From Sipunculus nudus (taxonomy: Eukaryota > Annelida > Sipuncula > Golfingiida > Sipunculidae): a DNA stretch of 64,000 nucleotides. The first letter of the stretch is position 1. Every line of letters starts with the position of its first letter. Shown here piece after piece: positions 21,700 through 35,000 of this stretch. A model generated the notes under the pieces. It was not told where the DNA came from. It searched no databases and saw only the letters and a program-made list of their open reading frames with translations. The position numbers were made by a program, and so were the translations under genes. Where the stretch lies: positions 54,881,676-54,945,675 of the forward strand of contig CM049316.1 in the NCBI GenBank assembly GCA_026874595.1. Reading direction: 5' to 3'.

Positions 21700-23380
21700 T
21701 GTACAGGTGGTGCTGTAATATGAGTATGGTAATTACTGCTACCTAAAGACAGATGTATTACCAAGCCAACGACAGTCTGACCAAGCAACTAGGCCTGTGT
21801 ACAAGGCCTTCCCTGTGATGTTTTAATAGTTCGACAGTTTTTTTTTTTACACAAAGCCTAAGGCCTAAAATTTGTCCAATACCAGGTTCAGTTCTAAATG
21901 CTTATTTCACGGCCGATATTTTAAATTTGATAAACTAATTCTCATGAAAATGAATAATATACATTATAAATTGTCACAATACAATATAATCACACTAAGG
22001 TATTGCTGTCCTGTGCACAACAAAAAATTAAAATATGATGCTAACGTATACATTTAATTAAAAAAAATATATATTTTATAACTTTTCAACAAAATTATGA
22101 AGATTGAACTAATGTAAATATGTAACTGAAGCAAAACAATTAACTAGAATTTAATTGAAAATTAAAATAGATCAAATCTCTTTGCTCTCTTGCCGGATTA
22201 AATAACGATGTGTTCATCCCACGGGCACATTTTAAGTTTAAAAGCACTTTGTGTTTTAAGTTATAGATCCGAAATGTTATGACACAATTTCATTGGATTT
22301 TGTCCATGAAATTGTGTTAATTTTGTCATATTAGGACTTGTTTTGTCACCCCTTTTTTGCAATATTACATTAAAACATGCCCTATCCGTTTCAGTGGAAA
22401 AGTATTGCTTGGCTGCTGACTTCAATACATGAAGCTAATGTATATAAACGTATTCAAAATTTTTAATTAACCTAAGAGAATCTCAAATGCACTATGTTTT
22501 AGACTATAAACATGAAATGTGATGACACAACATTTTATTGTGAATTCTGTAGCGCAATTTAAGTTTAAGACTTCACTTATCATCTTTAATGCAAAATATC
22601 ATTACCACTGTAAATTCCCATATTTTTTTTTATTTCAAATTAAGAGTTAAAGTTTAAGTAAAATGTTTTAATCTAAACTGGACTTGGAAGAAATTTAGAA
22701 AAAAAATTAAATTAATACCCCCATGCCGTTTCAATGGAACATATACACCAAATTTTGCTGTGCTTCAGCACAGAAACGAAATTAATACTCAAATATAAAT
22801 TTTATTCGATATTTATTTAATACAATAAACTATCTTCAAATTAATAGTGAATTTCAGAATATTGGCTGAATGGACAAGTTTACTCGACTCTGCTGATCGA
22901 ATAGTTAACTAGGAATTGTTAGCCAGTTTATGCCTAAAATAGCAGTAAGGTTTTAAAATTAAGATGCATTTTTTGGGCCATTCTACAGAGAACGACCCAA
23001 ATCATGAAAATTCATGTCCCTTTACCATTCACAGTGCCATAGTACACATTATATCATCTGTCATTGTGTTTTCGGGATTTAATTTTAGTATCTTATATTT
23101 TCTGCTTAATTTGGGCTTATTTGTTTAGCAAAGTAATATCTTAAATGCTTTAAATATATAATTAATTTTTCAAAGGTCATTAAAAATTACCTGCATGTCT
23201 CCAGGCCATAATAGAAAAATTAATTATCCTCTTATTTTTATTAAAAATTATATAGGCCTAGAATTGTTTGCCCTCTTTATGCATGTATAATAAAATCGTT
23301 CCTTAAAATCTTCCACAAATTTCTTTACATCCCTCTAATTTTTCGACTTTTATTGCGATTAAATGTTTGTCCCAAGATTT
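21700..23380. other. AT-rich DNA, no gene recognised
   Basis: Very AT-rich with short ORFs. No exon or repeat family could be supported. Confidence 0.5.
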
Positions 23381-23387
23381 TTTTTTT

Positions 23388-24379
23388 CAACACCGTTATA
23401 AAGACGATTTGATCGCCATGACATAATGTTGATTGATTACTCCTTGTTTAAAACCCACCTAAGTTGAAGTAACGTCACAGAATGACTCCACTAACCATCA
23501 TTATCGGTATGTATTTTGTCATTTTAAAACAGGAAATTTCCATATTTGTGTAAAAATGTCCGTATATTTATTGCTTTGCAACACCGTTACCTATATTTCT
23601 CCAAAATGATGGATGTATCAATGTTTTTCTTAGTTTTGGAATATAGCTCACACTGTCAACACATACATATACTGGGTATACTTTCAAGGATGAACGAGTA
23701 ATTAAGTTTCTTTGAATAAATATCATGTCTTTTTCAACATCATTATTTATCAACACCGTTGCTTTTCACATTTAACGGTGGTGAATGTTAATGAACGGTG
23801 TTGAAACAAATAGGTGACTGGATGGATGTAAGATCTAAATTCTACAAACTTGCTTTGTCATTCAGGAATTTCATAGTTTTTATAACGATCAGTGTGTTAT
23901 GTATTTTTATATATTAAACTTGAAATATAATAAAAAAAAGTCTGCCTGCCTTAAGTAATAATTTTGCAAATGATTACATTTATTGTAATTCAGCACCGTT
24001 ATCCTTCTTCAACACCGTTATATTTTGAAAAAAAGACATAATTTCAAAGAAAAAATGACTTGAAACATATTAGAAAATACCATTATCTCCCGTATTGTTG
24101 ATTTACCGAGGTAGATTGATATATTTTCCTTCTATTTATTGCATTGTACCTTCTGTGGGTTGCGGTTGTATTTTGTTTCAGGATCAAACGTATCTCATAA
24201 AATTAAAAATATGCATTTTACAGGGTTAAATTTTTTTTTTAATACATCGTACAGGTGAATCTTTCTTATTTTTCTAAATTGATTATGTGGGACCGTGAAA
24301 GTGGCATGGAAATAGGCCTATCCAACTCAATCTTTCATAATAATTTCTAAGCATTGTTAAAAGTCTGTAACGGTGTTGA
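23388..24379. repeat. Cluster of CAACACCGTTA motifs in both orientations
   Basis: CAACACCGTTA or a close form occurs forward at 23388, 23579, 23751, 23991 and 24010, and reversed (TAACGGTGTTG or similar) near 23773, 23792 and 24368. The surrounding sequence is not conserved between sites, so this is a motif cluster and not a simple tandem repeat. CpG-containing words of this kind are rare in the AT-rich background. Confidence 0.7.
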
Positions 24380-24499
24380 AATTGACGATACATATGCGGC
24401 ATTAAATAAGCCAAAACTATAACTTTTCATGAAATTAAGTGCTCTGCTGGAATTAATTTCATATAGTTAACATGTTTTATTTCCATGTGAGACTCTATA

Positions 24500-25004
24500 A
24501 ATAAATATTAGGATAAGTTATTTTTCAGATGTTGAACCTGCTGAAATGGGTCGTTTTTCGCAGAAAGATTCTTTTAGATTTTCAGTCAGTGTCAGCCGCG
24601 CGGATGTGAGGTGACAAAATATGACGCCTAAAAACCAGACCTTGACCCTGTCCATGTCAACAAATGGGCCATCGCGTCAGTCAGTGTAAAGTTTGTTATC
24701 CAGTACCGCCCTCATAGCAAGTTACTCTGTACTTTGGAGCGACACGGTTGTGCATTTACAACAAGACGGCACATGTATACGTTTCATGTACATGCCACGG
24801 ATAGATAATAATCTATTCGGATATACCATTTATTTGTCAACATCCACTCCACACAGGCGTCCATCTATCACTCACTCGTTCTGTTTTGAAAGTCAGGGTT
24901 GTTGGTTGGACGGTGTGTGCCAAGATCATAAGGAAAACGTCCATGTGTGCCTTTTCGGACAGAGAAACGTCGAAACGTTGCAGACTGCCGACATCTGACG
25001 GAGA
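24500..25004 (+). promoter_or_regulatory. Presumed promoter and 5' UTR region of the omega GST
   Basis: A locally GC- and CpG-richer stretch directly upstream of the proposed GST start codon. An in-frame TGA at 24996-24998 ends the upstream frame just before the ATG. I could not identify a TATA box or a perfect antioxidant response element (TGACnnnGC), so the transcription start is not placed. Confidence 0.4.
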
Positions 25005-25029
25005 ATGGCTGAGCGGGCACTTGCTGCAG
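25005..25029 (+). CDS. GSTO1: Omega GST coding exon 1 (25 nt)
   Basis: Encodes M-A-E-R-A-L-A-A plus the first base of a Gly codon, followed by donor GTGCGT. It completes G|GA with exon 2, giving A-A-G-S-V-F-P-P-L, the usual start of mollusc and vertebrate omega GSTs (a short leader, then G-S and P-P). An in-frame TGA lies 6 bases upstream. A competing candidate at 33364-33394 also fits the phase. Confidence 0.65.
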
Positions 25030-25989
25030 GTGCGTTCTAACCTCCCTTCAGATTTCCCTATTTGGCCCGTGTATAAAATCCGGTCTTAATATCCAAGAGA
25101 GGTCTAAACTGACTGGACCGTCTGATATAAGTAGTAATCAACATCAGCCATGACATGCCTGATGATATGACATCGATATGCCTGTTACCTCTCTATTACA
25201 TGAATCCTAAACATCATTACAAACAACACCGTATGTACACCCATAACCTCGTCCATGTAGACCGGATTATATACTCGCTCCCGATATTTCCCCAGTAATC
25301 ATCTTGATTTCATATAAGTTTCAGTATTGATGGATTCTTATGCAAAATTAAAATATATAGAAATATATGGAATATGATAGAAATTTATGGAATCAGCTGA
25401 CCATATGATACAATTAAGGATTTATTCATGGTTAGTCATGGTGATATTTTAAACTTTTAATTGTGCAATGATATCCAAGTCGTAACAGCCGTACCAGGAA
25501 TTTCGTAATCATATGTTTCATAAACTTAAAACGTAATTCAATTATTCTGAACTGTTTTTATCAATATACTATATCTGAAAATATTTTAAACGTTTTAAAT
25601 ATATATACATATAAATATATTATTTTTATTATTATAAACAAAATTGTAAGAGCGTGTTCGGAATTCGGTTCTCGGCTCGGGTAAGCTCAACAAGGTAAAG
25701 AAAGGGGTATGAAAAAAAAAATAAGAGTGAAAGTTATAAACGTGCGAACACTGAATTTCCTGTATAGATTCACCTCTTTCAAAAACACCCACCAGCTGTT
25801 CACGAGTTTGGGGAGGGTGTAGACCGAAATCCGAAAAAGCACCAAAATGATATTTTACAATAGTATCCTAATATTCAGTAGGCCTATTATTATTATTATT
25901 AATATATTTTATCAATATATAAACAAGGCTTTTTAGACTCATTGTAATGTGTATTTTTTATTTATGTATTATAATTACTATTATTATTA

Positions 25990-26027
<38 letters not shown>

Positions 26028-26050
26028 TTATTTATTTATTTATTTATTTT

Positions 26051-26092
<42 letters not shown>

Positions 26093-29000
26093 TTACACAT
26101 TATGGGCACCGCTTGTTATTTCTCGGCCGACGTCCTATTGCAGGTTTCTGACGCTAAACCGGCTTTGTAATTTTTATATCTGGTAACAAAAAATTGCAAA
26201 CTTTGTCTGATGCACAGAGGAGGTTTTCTTAAAGCAGGTTAAATGTTTTTATAATACGGGTTCCGATTCTGACAACCGAAACAAATCTACAGTCGTGTAT
26301 TTGCGTGTATATCGTGTGCACAAACTTGTGCGCACAGCTTTCTGTGTTTAGGAAACCCTGTGTGTATGTGAATCAATCTCCACCAGAGGTCACTACCGCT
26401 ACGCTAATAGCATAATTAAATAATACTAATATAATAATGATGTTAGCGTAGCGGTAGTGACCTCTGGTGGAGATTGTATGTATATAAAGAACAATATACA
26501 CGAATATTCATATACATAAGTAATTATACGCATGATATCGTGTATGTATATATTACACAATATACATGATTTCGTACGTATACAGCCTCATGCGCTTGCA
26601 TGAGTTTGTCTGTTGCAAGAATAGTACCTGGGAGGTAGTAGGTGCTTGCATGTAGAGGCGAATTATAAAACTAATAGTCGTCTTGCACATTGTAACATAT
26701 ATTGCTTTATTCCAAGTGAAAATGTATAAATTTCAAGCAAATCATAACATTTCAAGGAAAATGTGAAACTATGTATAGCAAAATGAACCTTTCGCCCAGA
26801 CGTCCTTCATAGCTTGCTCATTAGGCAAGGACAGGTGTTTGTTTTCAACCTTTTGAGCAGAAAACGCACTTCGCCTGTGTTACCAGTCCTTTTCTTGGGT
26901 TTTTCATGCTGCATGTATTAGCATGACACAGTCGTTTGAATCCTTATTTCAGGGGAATTGGTAAGAAAGCGACAGAGCGTAGGACATATGCGTGTTTTTA
27001 GCCCCTAGCTCTGTTTGTGATACACGCAATTTCTGTACGAAGTACGAAAGGCACGACGAAATACTCATTTAGTGCAGTTTCTCAATAAAAATCACCCTTA
27101 CAGTCAGAGATTCAAGCGATTGCGGCATGACAGTCGGTGCAGGTGAATTACAGGGAAAATTCTAAGTGTATAGGCCTACTAGCATGATACAAGGGCCCAC
27201 ATGGCCTTTTTTCACTTGCATGTAAGCTTTTCGGAGTGGCATGTAGGTGGAAGCGCAAGGTCCTTTTGAGGGGGTTCACAAGGTGCAATTTCCTGGCTAT
27301 CCTGCGTATAGACAATCGAAGACAACTGTAGATAAGCGATTGTAAACAAGTACACGTCGGTCACAAACAGTCATAGAGAATCGATTTGCGTTAAGGGTCG
27401 TTCTTGTCACACAAAGAGCTATGTGTCAGGTCTTGCTAGCCTCACTGCCCGTTTATTTGGTTAGAATCAGTGGAAATTGTTAAATTTATTGCATAATAAT
27501 TTAAATGGGGGGGGGGGGGGGGTGATGTTTAATTTAAGTAGATTTTATAATGTTTTGTGGAAAAGGACATATTTTGGTTTATCGCCTGTAAAGTGATGCT
27601 GTCGAATCGTTTTAGTCAGTGAAGGTATTTTATCCCAGAGTCGGCCATGCACGCAGATATCTGAGCACTGTTGCCGATTCAGACCCAGACATTTGATAGG
27701 CACAGGATCGTACTATATGTGCACTATTTGAGAGTCAGACCCAGACAGTTGTTGAGCCCAGGATCGTACTATCTGAGCACTACTGGAGACTCAGACTCAG
27801 ACAGTTGATGAGCCTAGGATCGGACCACTATAGATTGCATGGGGCCAAGTGACACTGTAGATTTATTTTTTCTTGTACCAAAAAAAGCGTATTCAGTGCC
27901 ATATATAAAAACTTCGATTAACTCCTCGTTATACTATCGATTTGCAGATAGCACATGCGCTAAAAATTTTCTTCAAATTATGCTGAAGTTTTAAATTGGA
28001 CACACATATTCCTATACTTTTATCGCATGTTCACACTGTATTGATGCGAATACTGTATTGAAGAATTTAATATTGAAACGGTCTCGCGATGTTATTTCAC
28101 CGGATAGAAACGTGGATGAATATGGGGGTAGCGTAAATACAACTTGGATTTGCAGGAAATTAAATGATTATTCGATACTGTATTCATTGAATCTGGGGGG
28201 GGGGGGGGGTGTGAACACGTCTGAAGTTAGTGTAACTGAGAACGCGAATGGGGCAGGACGTCGTTTGTATCCATAAGTGCTTCCAGGATTATGGAAAGGG
28301 GAGAGTCCAACCCAAGAAGACTTATGAGAAAACCTTAACAATTCCACTCATCCAGAAAATGAGGGGTCCAGGCCGAAAAAAAATTGGTTAAAATCCCTTG
28401 TTGTGTGAACACCCCCCCCCCGGACCCAACACTTGCATGTGTATCGTCAAGCAGGATCGCCTCAAGAAGAGCAACTTGAGACAGAGTAGCATTTTAATGT
28501 GCGTTCTCAATTTTTAGCTCAGCTGACTGTAAGTCATCTGAGCTATATAGCGATCACTCTTTGTCCGTCGTCCGTCCAGCTATCCGGCCGTCTGTCCGTT
28601 AACAAGGCACAAATCGTAACCACTGGACCTGGAATCTTCTAACTTGACATCCAGGGAAGTCCATGAAAAATCTCCTTAGAAACCTGGAATTAGGTCTCTG
28701 TTACCCATATTTTTCAAGCTATGGGGCTCTGAAGTAATCCCAAGAATAATGAAAAATTTATACAAAAGCTCAAATAACTGAACAACTAATGCATTCATCA
28801 CCATGATTCTTTGCATGGATATTCATCATGGAGTGTTTCATCAGTTTCTGCAGACTGGTGGCGCCACCTGTGTTTTTTTTCGATTTTTTTACGATTTTTT
28901 TCTCTATTATGAGACCTTAAAAGATGCCGTCATCTGTTAACAGGGCACAAATCGTAAACGCTGGACCTTGAATTTTCTAACTTGGAAACCTGGAATTAGG

Positions 29001-32000
29001 TCTCTGTTACCTATATTCTTCAAGCTATGGGGCTCCGAAGTAGACCCCCCCCCCCCCCCCCCCAATATTGAAAATATTGCTACAAAAGCTCAAGTATCTG
29101 AACAACTAATGCATTGATCACCATGATTCTTTGCATGGATATTGATCATCGGGTGTTACATCAGTTTTTGCAGAATGGTGGCGCCACCTGTAATTTTTCG
29201 ATTTTTTACTATTTTAATCTATTTTTGAGACCTTAAAGGATGTGGTCATCTGTTAACAGGGCACAAATCGTAACGACTAGACCAAGAATCTTCTTTCTTG
29301 ACATGCTGGGAGGCCCATGAAAAGTCTCCTTGGAAACTTGAAATTAGGTCTCTGTTACCCATATTGTCAGAGCTACGGGACTCAGAAGTACCCCCCCAGA
29401 ATAACTAAAAAGTTTATACAAAAGCTCAAGTATCTGAACAACTAATGCATTGATCAGCATTATTCTTTGCATGCATATGCATCATGGAGTGTTTCATCAG
29501 TTCCTGCAGACTGGTGGTGCCACCTTGACTGCTTTGAATTTTTTTCTCATTTTTATCTTTATTTTTGAGACCTTCAAAGATGCGGTCGTCCCTTTACAGG
29601 GCTCAAATTGTAACCATTGGTCCTAGAATATTCAAACTTTACATACAGGGAGATCAAATCATAACCATGGGGCCCAGAATCTTCTAACTTGACATCCTGA
29701 GAGTTCCTCAAAAGTTCTCCCCAGAAACCTGAAATTGGGTCACAGTGACCTATATTCTCAGAGTTTTTGGGTACGTTTGAGCACCCCAGAAATAATGCAA
29801 AATACACACAAATTTCCAGATTCCTCATGAAAGGCTGGTTGGATTGTCATCAAATTTGTTGTGCTTATGGGTCTTGATGAACTTAAGCTAATATGCATGA
29901 ACAATGATGCCACCTATCTTTAATTAGTTGTCTGTGCAAGGACATATTATCAACATGTCAGTCGGCTGAGCGTCATTACCCATGGGTCACTTGTTTTTTT
30001 TTTTTTTCTCAATTTGATTTTAATCAAGATGGATATTGTTTTACAACTGTCAATTTCATTCACATTTCAGTTACTCAGCTATATAGGTGGAGAATTTATA
30101 GGAGATTCTTACTTCTGTTAATTTACATTACAAAATGGCATGTGTTCCTTGAAGCCTCCAAGGTAAAATCATTAACTAGATAAAGAAGATATATTATCTG
30201 AAAGGGAAACAATGAGTGTATCTTTCTTATAAACTGGTTTTATTTTTTGCCCCGATGTTTTTTAATCTTCTACCGGCTGTTTGAAAGTGAACATGTAGGA
30301 ATTCGGTTTTGGACATCTAAAACTAATGACAGGTTATTTGCAAAGAAACAAATATTTGAACACAAATGACCAGTAGTTTAGCACAAGAATGATTATTTTG
30401 CATAACATGTATTAGGAGTCACGTATCACTTCCAAATATATGGCTACACCAACCATTCAGACTTTTACTAGTGACTAGTGACTCGTTTGAATTAGTTATA
30501 TATACAGGAGATAAACTCCTGAGCGATGGCTTCACTGACTGTCTCACAATTTGGTGTGTAGACTGTTCTCAGGTATCCCGATCAGATACACAAGATGATG
30601 GAGTCATTACAGTATCTCCCTGTAAACATGAATGTTTTACAATCTGGGGAGGGGGCAATAAATAGTATTTGCTCCACAATCAAAAGAATAAAAGATATAA
30701 AACAATTATTAACAAACCACATAAACTATATAAAAGAATTATTAACAAACCACATAAACCGTTAAAAAAATGTGATCTATCATTTGTAATCCTGAGTTGA
30801 AAAATATCACTATTTAAGTCATTTTTTTATTAAAAACTTATCCAATTGTATCAATGTGTAAAAGAAGTATATAAGAGATTCTTCTAAAACTATGCTTGGA
30901 AGACTTAAGAATAGGCATTCTCTGTCAAATATTCAGCAAAAAGAAATTGCATTTAATATTAAATATTTCAGGATTTCCTTCTCAGTCATCTATCTCAATC
31001 AAACACCATTCATCGGACAAGTTCTTCAGAACCGTTTAATTAGAATGGCTTCCAAACTAACAGAAACAATTATTTTATGCCTTGAAATCAGATTGTGCAT
31101 AGCCATTGCTGCATTTATCTTTTTATTTATACATCAAGATAATACTGAAAAGAAGAGTAACCCTCTATTAATTAAAGAAGATTTAACATTAGATAAGTTT
31201 ATTGGATGTTTCCATTTGCAACATTTTTGAAGTCTGGCCATCATAAAGGAGCTTTTGGATGTTGACGCACCATACCAGAGAAGTGTTTGTTTATAAAAAC
31301 CTGTATTATATGTGTCATCCTGACCAAATCCTGATCTATAGGATTACCAGGGCCCGATCAGGATTCATGTCACCAACAGGACCGATTTCCAAATAGACTT
31401 GACTTCTTCTCCAGTAAAATCAAGTTTACAGCTATCAAGACCAATGGTCCAACTTATAAATGTAAGATTTGAATTCAGTTTGATCTCCGGTGTAAGTTCC
31501 TTTAATTAATCAAATGAATGGGCCTCCTATACATTATTCGTTATGTATGTTCACAATCTGAATAAGGATTTGGGCTTGGATTCTGGATTTAATATATTTT
31601 GACAACGAAAAACTATTAAAAAAAACTAAAAAAACACTATTATAACATTTTGCATACAACATTTTATTTTATTTCAAAATGTAAAAGAAATGAAAGTGGA
31701 AGCAAATGTGTTTTGTCCCAGTCTTGCGGAACACTCATTGCCCGGTAATTATAGGCATATGAGCTTTTTGCAAGATCTTAGAAGTCTCAATAAAATATAT
31801 ACAAAAGTGTTTTTTAATTTAAACTTGACTGACTGAGCTAGAAACTCACTGACAAATAAAAAAATGTTTTGATTTCAAAACTATGAGTATAGCAACTCTG
31901 TACTTACAAGACTGTATGCGAACGCTCATATTCAGATTTGTATTATGGAACTAAAAATTAATTTGCCTTTCAATGGTTTCCGCCAATGAAGAGTATCCCC

Positions 32001-35000
32001 TGTTCGGTTGCCTTTTTATCAAGTTTATGGTGGCAGATTATTTAAACGATTAATTTTGAGGCGCCACTATATTAGGGGCATGGGTGCTATATATCTTTGT
32101 TTAAAGAAAAATACTTATATACATCCTTAATGTTTGCATATATATAATTCTTAATGTTACAAGTTCAAGGATACAAAGCAGAAATGTGGAAAAACCTATT
32201 AGTTTATTCGGTTGTTTTTACAATTCTAATTAAGACTTTAGAATTCCGTGAAATTAATTTTTTTTATTTATTTAAAATTCTTGATGGAAACTTTTTTTTC
32301 ATTTGTAAATTCATATTAAAGAAAACCTCAACAAATTTCTCCCATGCCATTTATTTTGATATAAAAAATAGCTGATATATACAATAGTTATTTGCTTATT
32401 TATACATTATAAATAGCTAAATTTAGTGAACTTTAAAGCTTGAAATGAACCGAATAAGTAAAATAACAATTTTATTCGATTATGCTCAACAAAATGCTGA
32501 TAAGAACTAATTTTGCCTGTTTATACAAAAACATAACAGCAAGTTTTTTAAATTATATGCCCCTTTTTATTTTTAACTTTAATTTTAAAAATTTAAAGAA
32601 TCAAAAATTTAAATACAGTCCAGATATTAATTTATTAGATCCAGCACATCTAGTTCTGATTAATTGAACACGAAACATTTCTCAACAATGCAACAGCAAA
32701 TCATAGGAAATCTTGATTTTTCGTTTATCGTAAAAGCGCAACGTTATATAATGGAAGGATGATATTATGTGTTAAGCTCGAACTGTCCCACCTGAGTAAC
32801 CGGCGCATGCATGCCGGATTCAGGGTGTTAAGCATAGCAGAGTTTATTTGTTAATTTGCTTTAGCGTGGTATTTCTGGACTGGCCTATAGAGGATACATG
32901 TACCCCCTTTTAATAAAATACAGAATCCACTCGTCTTAATTGTATATCGGCAGTGATGTGATATATAATTGCGATATTCAATATGTTATCCATATTACGG
33001 GCCCTCTATCATATCTATTTTCTAAACAAATCTTTCCAGTGACTGGATCGCCAGGAGATCCACTCCCGCCTCAAAGGGAGTTTGATCAAATAAACATTTT
33101 TTACGTAATCATTTACTCTCATAATAAACCTTCAAAGAGTACAGTTAATACATTTTGACGGAGTAATGTAGCATAAGAATGTCTAGTTATTAATGTTATG
33201 TTCAAAGATAGAGGGAACTGAAGAAATAACTAAAAATACCTGAAGACTCAGTTCAGTGGTGTTTCCAACCAAGAAAAAAAATGTCTGTATTGATTTCACT
33301 TATATGGATGCACCATAAGATGAAAGACTGAACTACAATATGGAATAAGTCACGCTTAACAAAATGGAAAATAACGGTATATCAAATGCAAGTGGTAATT
33401 AGATAAAAGGGTAATTTTTGTGTTACCTCGGCCTGCATGAAGGGTATGCGTTCATCCCATCCATGCGTGTTTTTATGTGCGCTTGTGTGTTTGATTTTAA
33501 CATAACTAACTTAAAATCATGGATTCCGGATTCTCATACAATATCGCGACGGGCAAATGAAGAAACGATAGATTTTGTGTGGATCCGGCACATGATCCGG
33601 ATTCAGGAAAGTCATCAAGGAACATTCACAAATGTAGTTATTTATGCCCAAATGAACCATTGGAATACGGGCGAATAAGTGAAGGCAAACACACTTTTTA
33701 GAACATCCCACCATATCCCCCTCCCCTGACATGGCGGAGGATTGTATTCCTATAAGAATGCAGATTTATAGTTTAATCTTTAGTGTGCCGGACTGTCCCC
33801 AAGATAAGTCCGAAATCTTGATATACCTAAATGAAATATTGTGTACATTGTGTATGAATGCAGGTAGTTTTTTTTTAATTCCATTTGCTTATCACAGATC
33901 GACCCTTTTTTTTTAGGATCGGTGTTTCCGCCACTAAACAGAAACACACTTCGGCTGTACAGCATGAGGTTTTGTCCGTTTGCTCAAAGAACCCGGATGG
34001 TCCTACTGCATAAAAAGATTCCGTAAGTATAAGGGTATGACCATGCATAGGAGCTTAGCCTTTCCCGAATTTTTTATGACCAGAGGAGCTTAGCCTTTCC
34101 CGAATTTTTAACTCTTTCAGCCATTTCTGCAACCTCCAGCGCAGGTCAAGATCTATTTTGCATCTTTGACATTAACAGATAGATCTGTGTGGAACTATAC
34201 TGATGTATTCCAAAGCGAGGCTGCTTGTGCCCACTTCAATCCATTGACTCGGGGGCGTCAATATAAGGGGAAAGGGGGGTATATATCCTGATATTCAGAG
34301 GAAAATATATATTATTATATATTGCAAATTAATTATATATATGTATGTGTGTGTATGTGTGTGTGTGAAATGTCAATCCCCCTCCATCCCCCCCCCCCCT
34401 AGAAGATAAATTGAAGCCACTGGCGTGACCAACAAACATATTGTGAGGTTAAGATTTCATGGCTGTTCACTCACAAAAAAAGACAAAACTGATACACGTG
34501 CATGGAAGAAACGACAACCAGTGTGCCAGTCTGCCACATGTATATTCCGAGTTATGGGTCTTGTTCCCCCACCCCATGACGAATAAAAATTGATTTAAAA
34601 GCTTCAGCATCTCAGTTATTATTATATAGACTAACTTATACTATACCCGTTCGTTATTTGCACTTGATGACCAGTTAAGCTTCATCTCAAATACGACAGA
34701 AATTGAAGATTGGCTAAACTATTTTACTTCAAGTTCTGTACCTGAAGAGGGAATAATTGTATAATTAATTCTAACACGCACACACACACATAGATATATG
34801 TAGATCTGTATACTTTTTACAGCAAACGCTATATAAAACATACTGGTAGCTAAACACTGACTACATGATTTCGTTAAACTGTCGCAAACATAACATAACA
34901 ACATCCATGGGCGATAGCAGGGCCCGTTACATTCATTGCAAGTACAAAATAAGTTTCATTCCTTAAAGCCCGGAAGTACATCTGTTTTTGTTGTTTTGTT

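Noticed and set aside
25947-26186. Ile/Tyr/Val/Cys-rich ORFs of 73-79 aa
   Set aside because: Pure products of ATT, ATTT and GT microsatellites.
33364-33394. ATG-starting exon in phase with omega GST exon 2
   Set aside because: Phase and donor fit, but the encoded leader resembles omega GSTs less than the 25005-25029 exon. Kept only as an alternative first exon.
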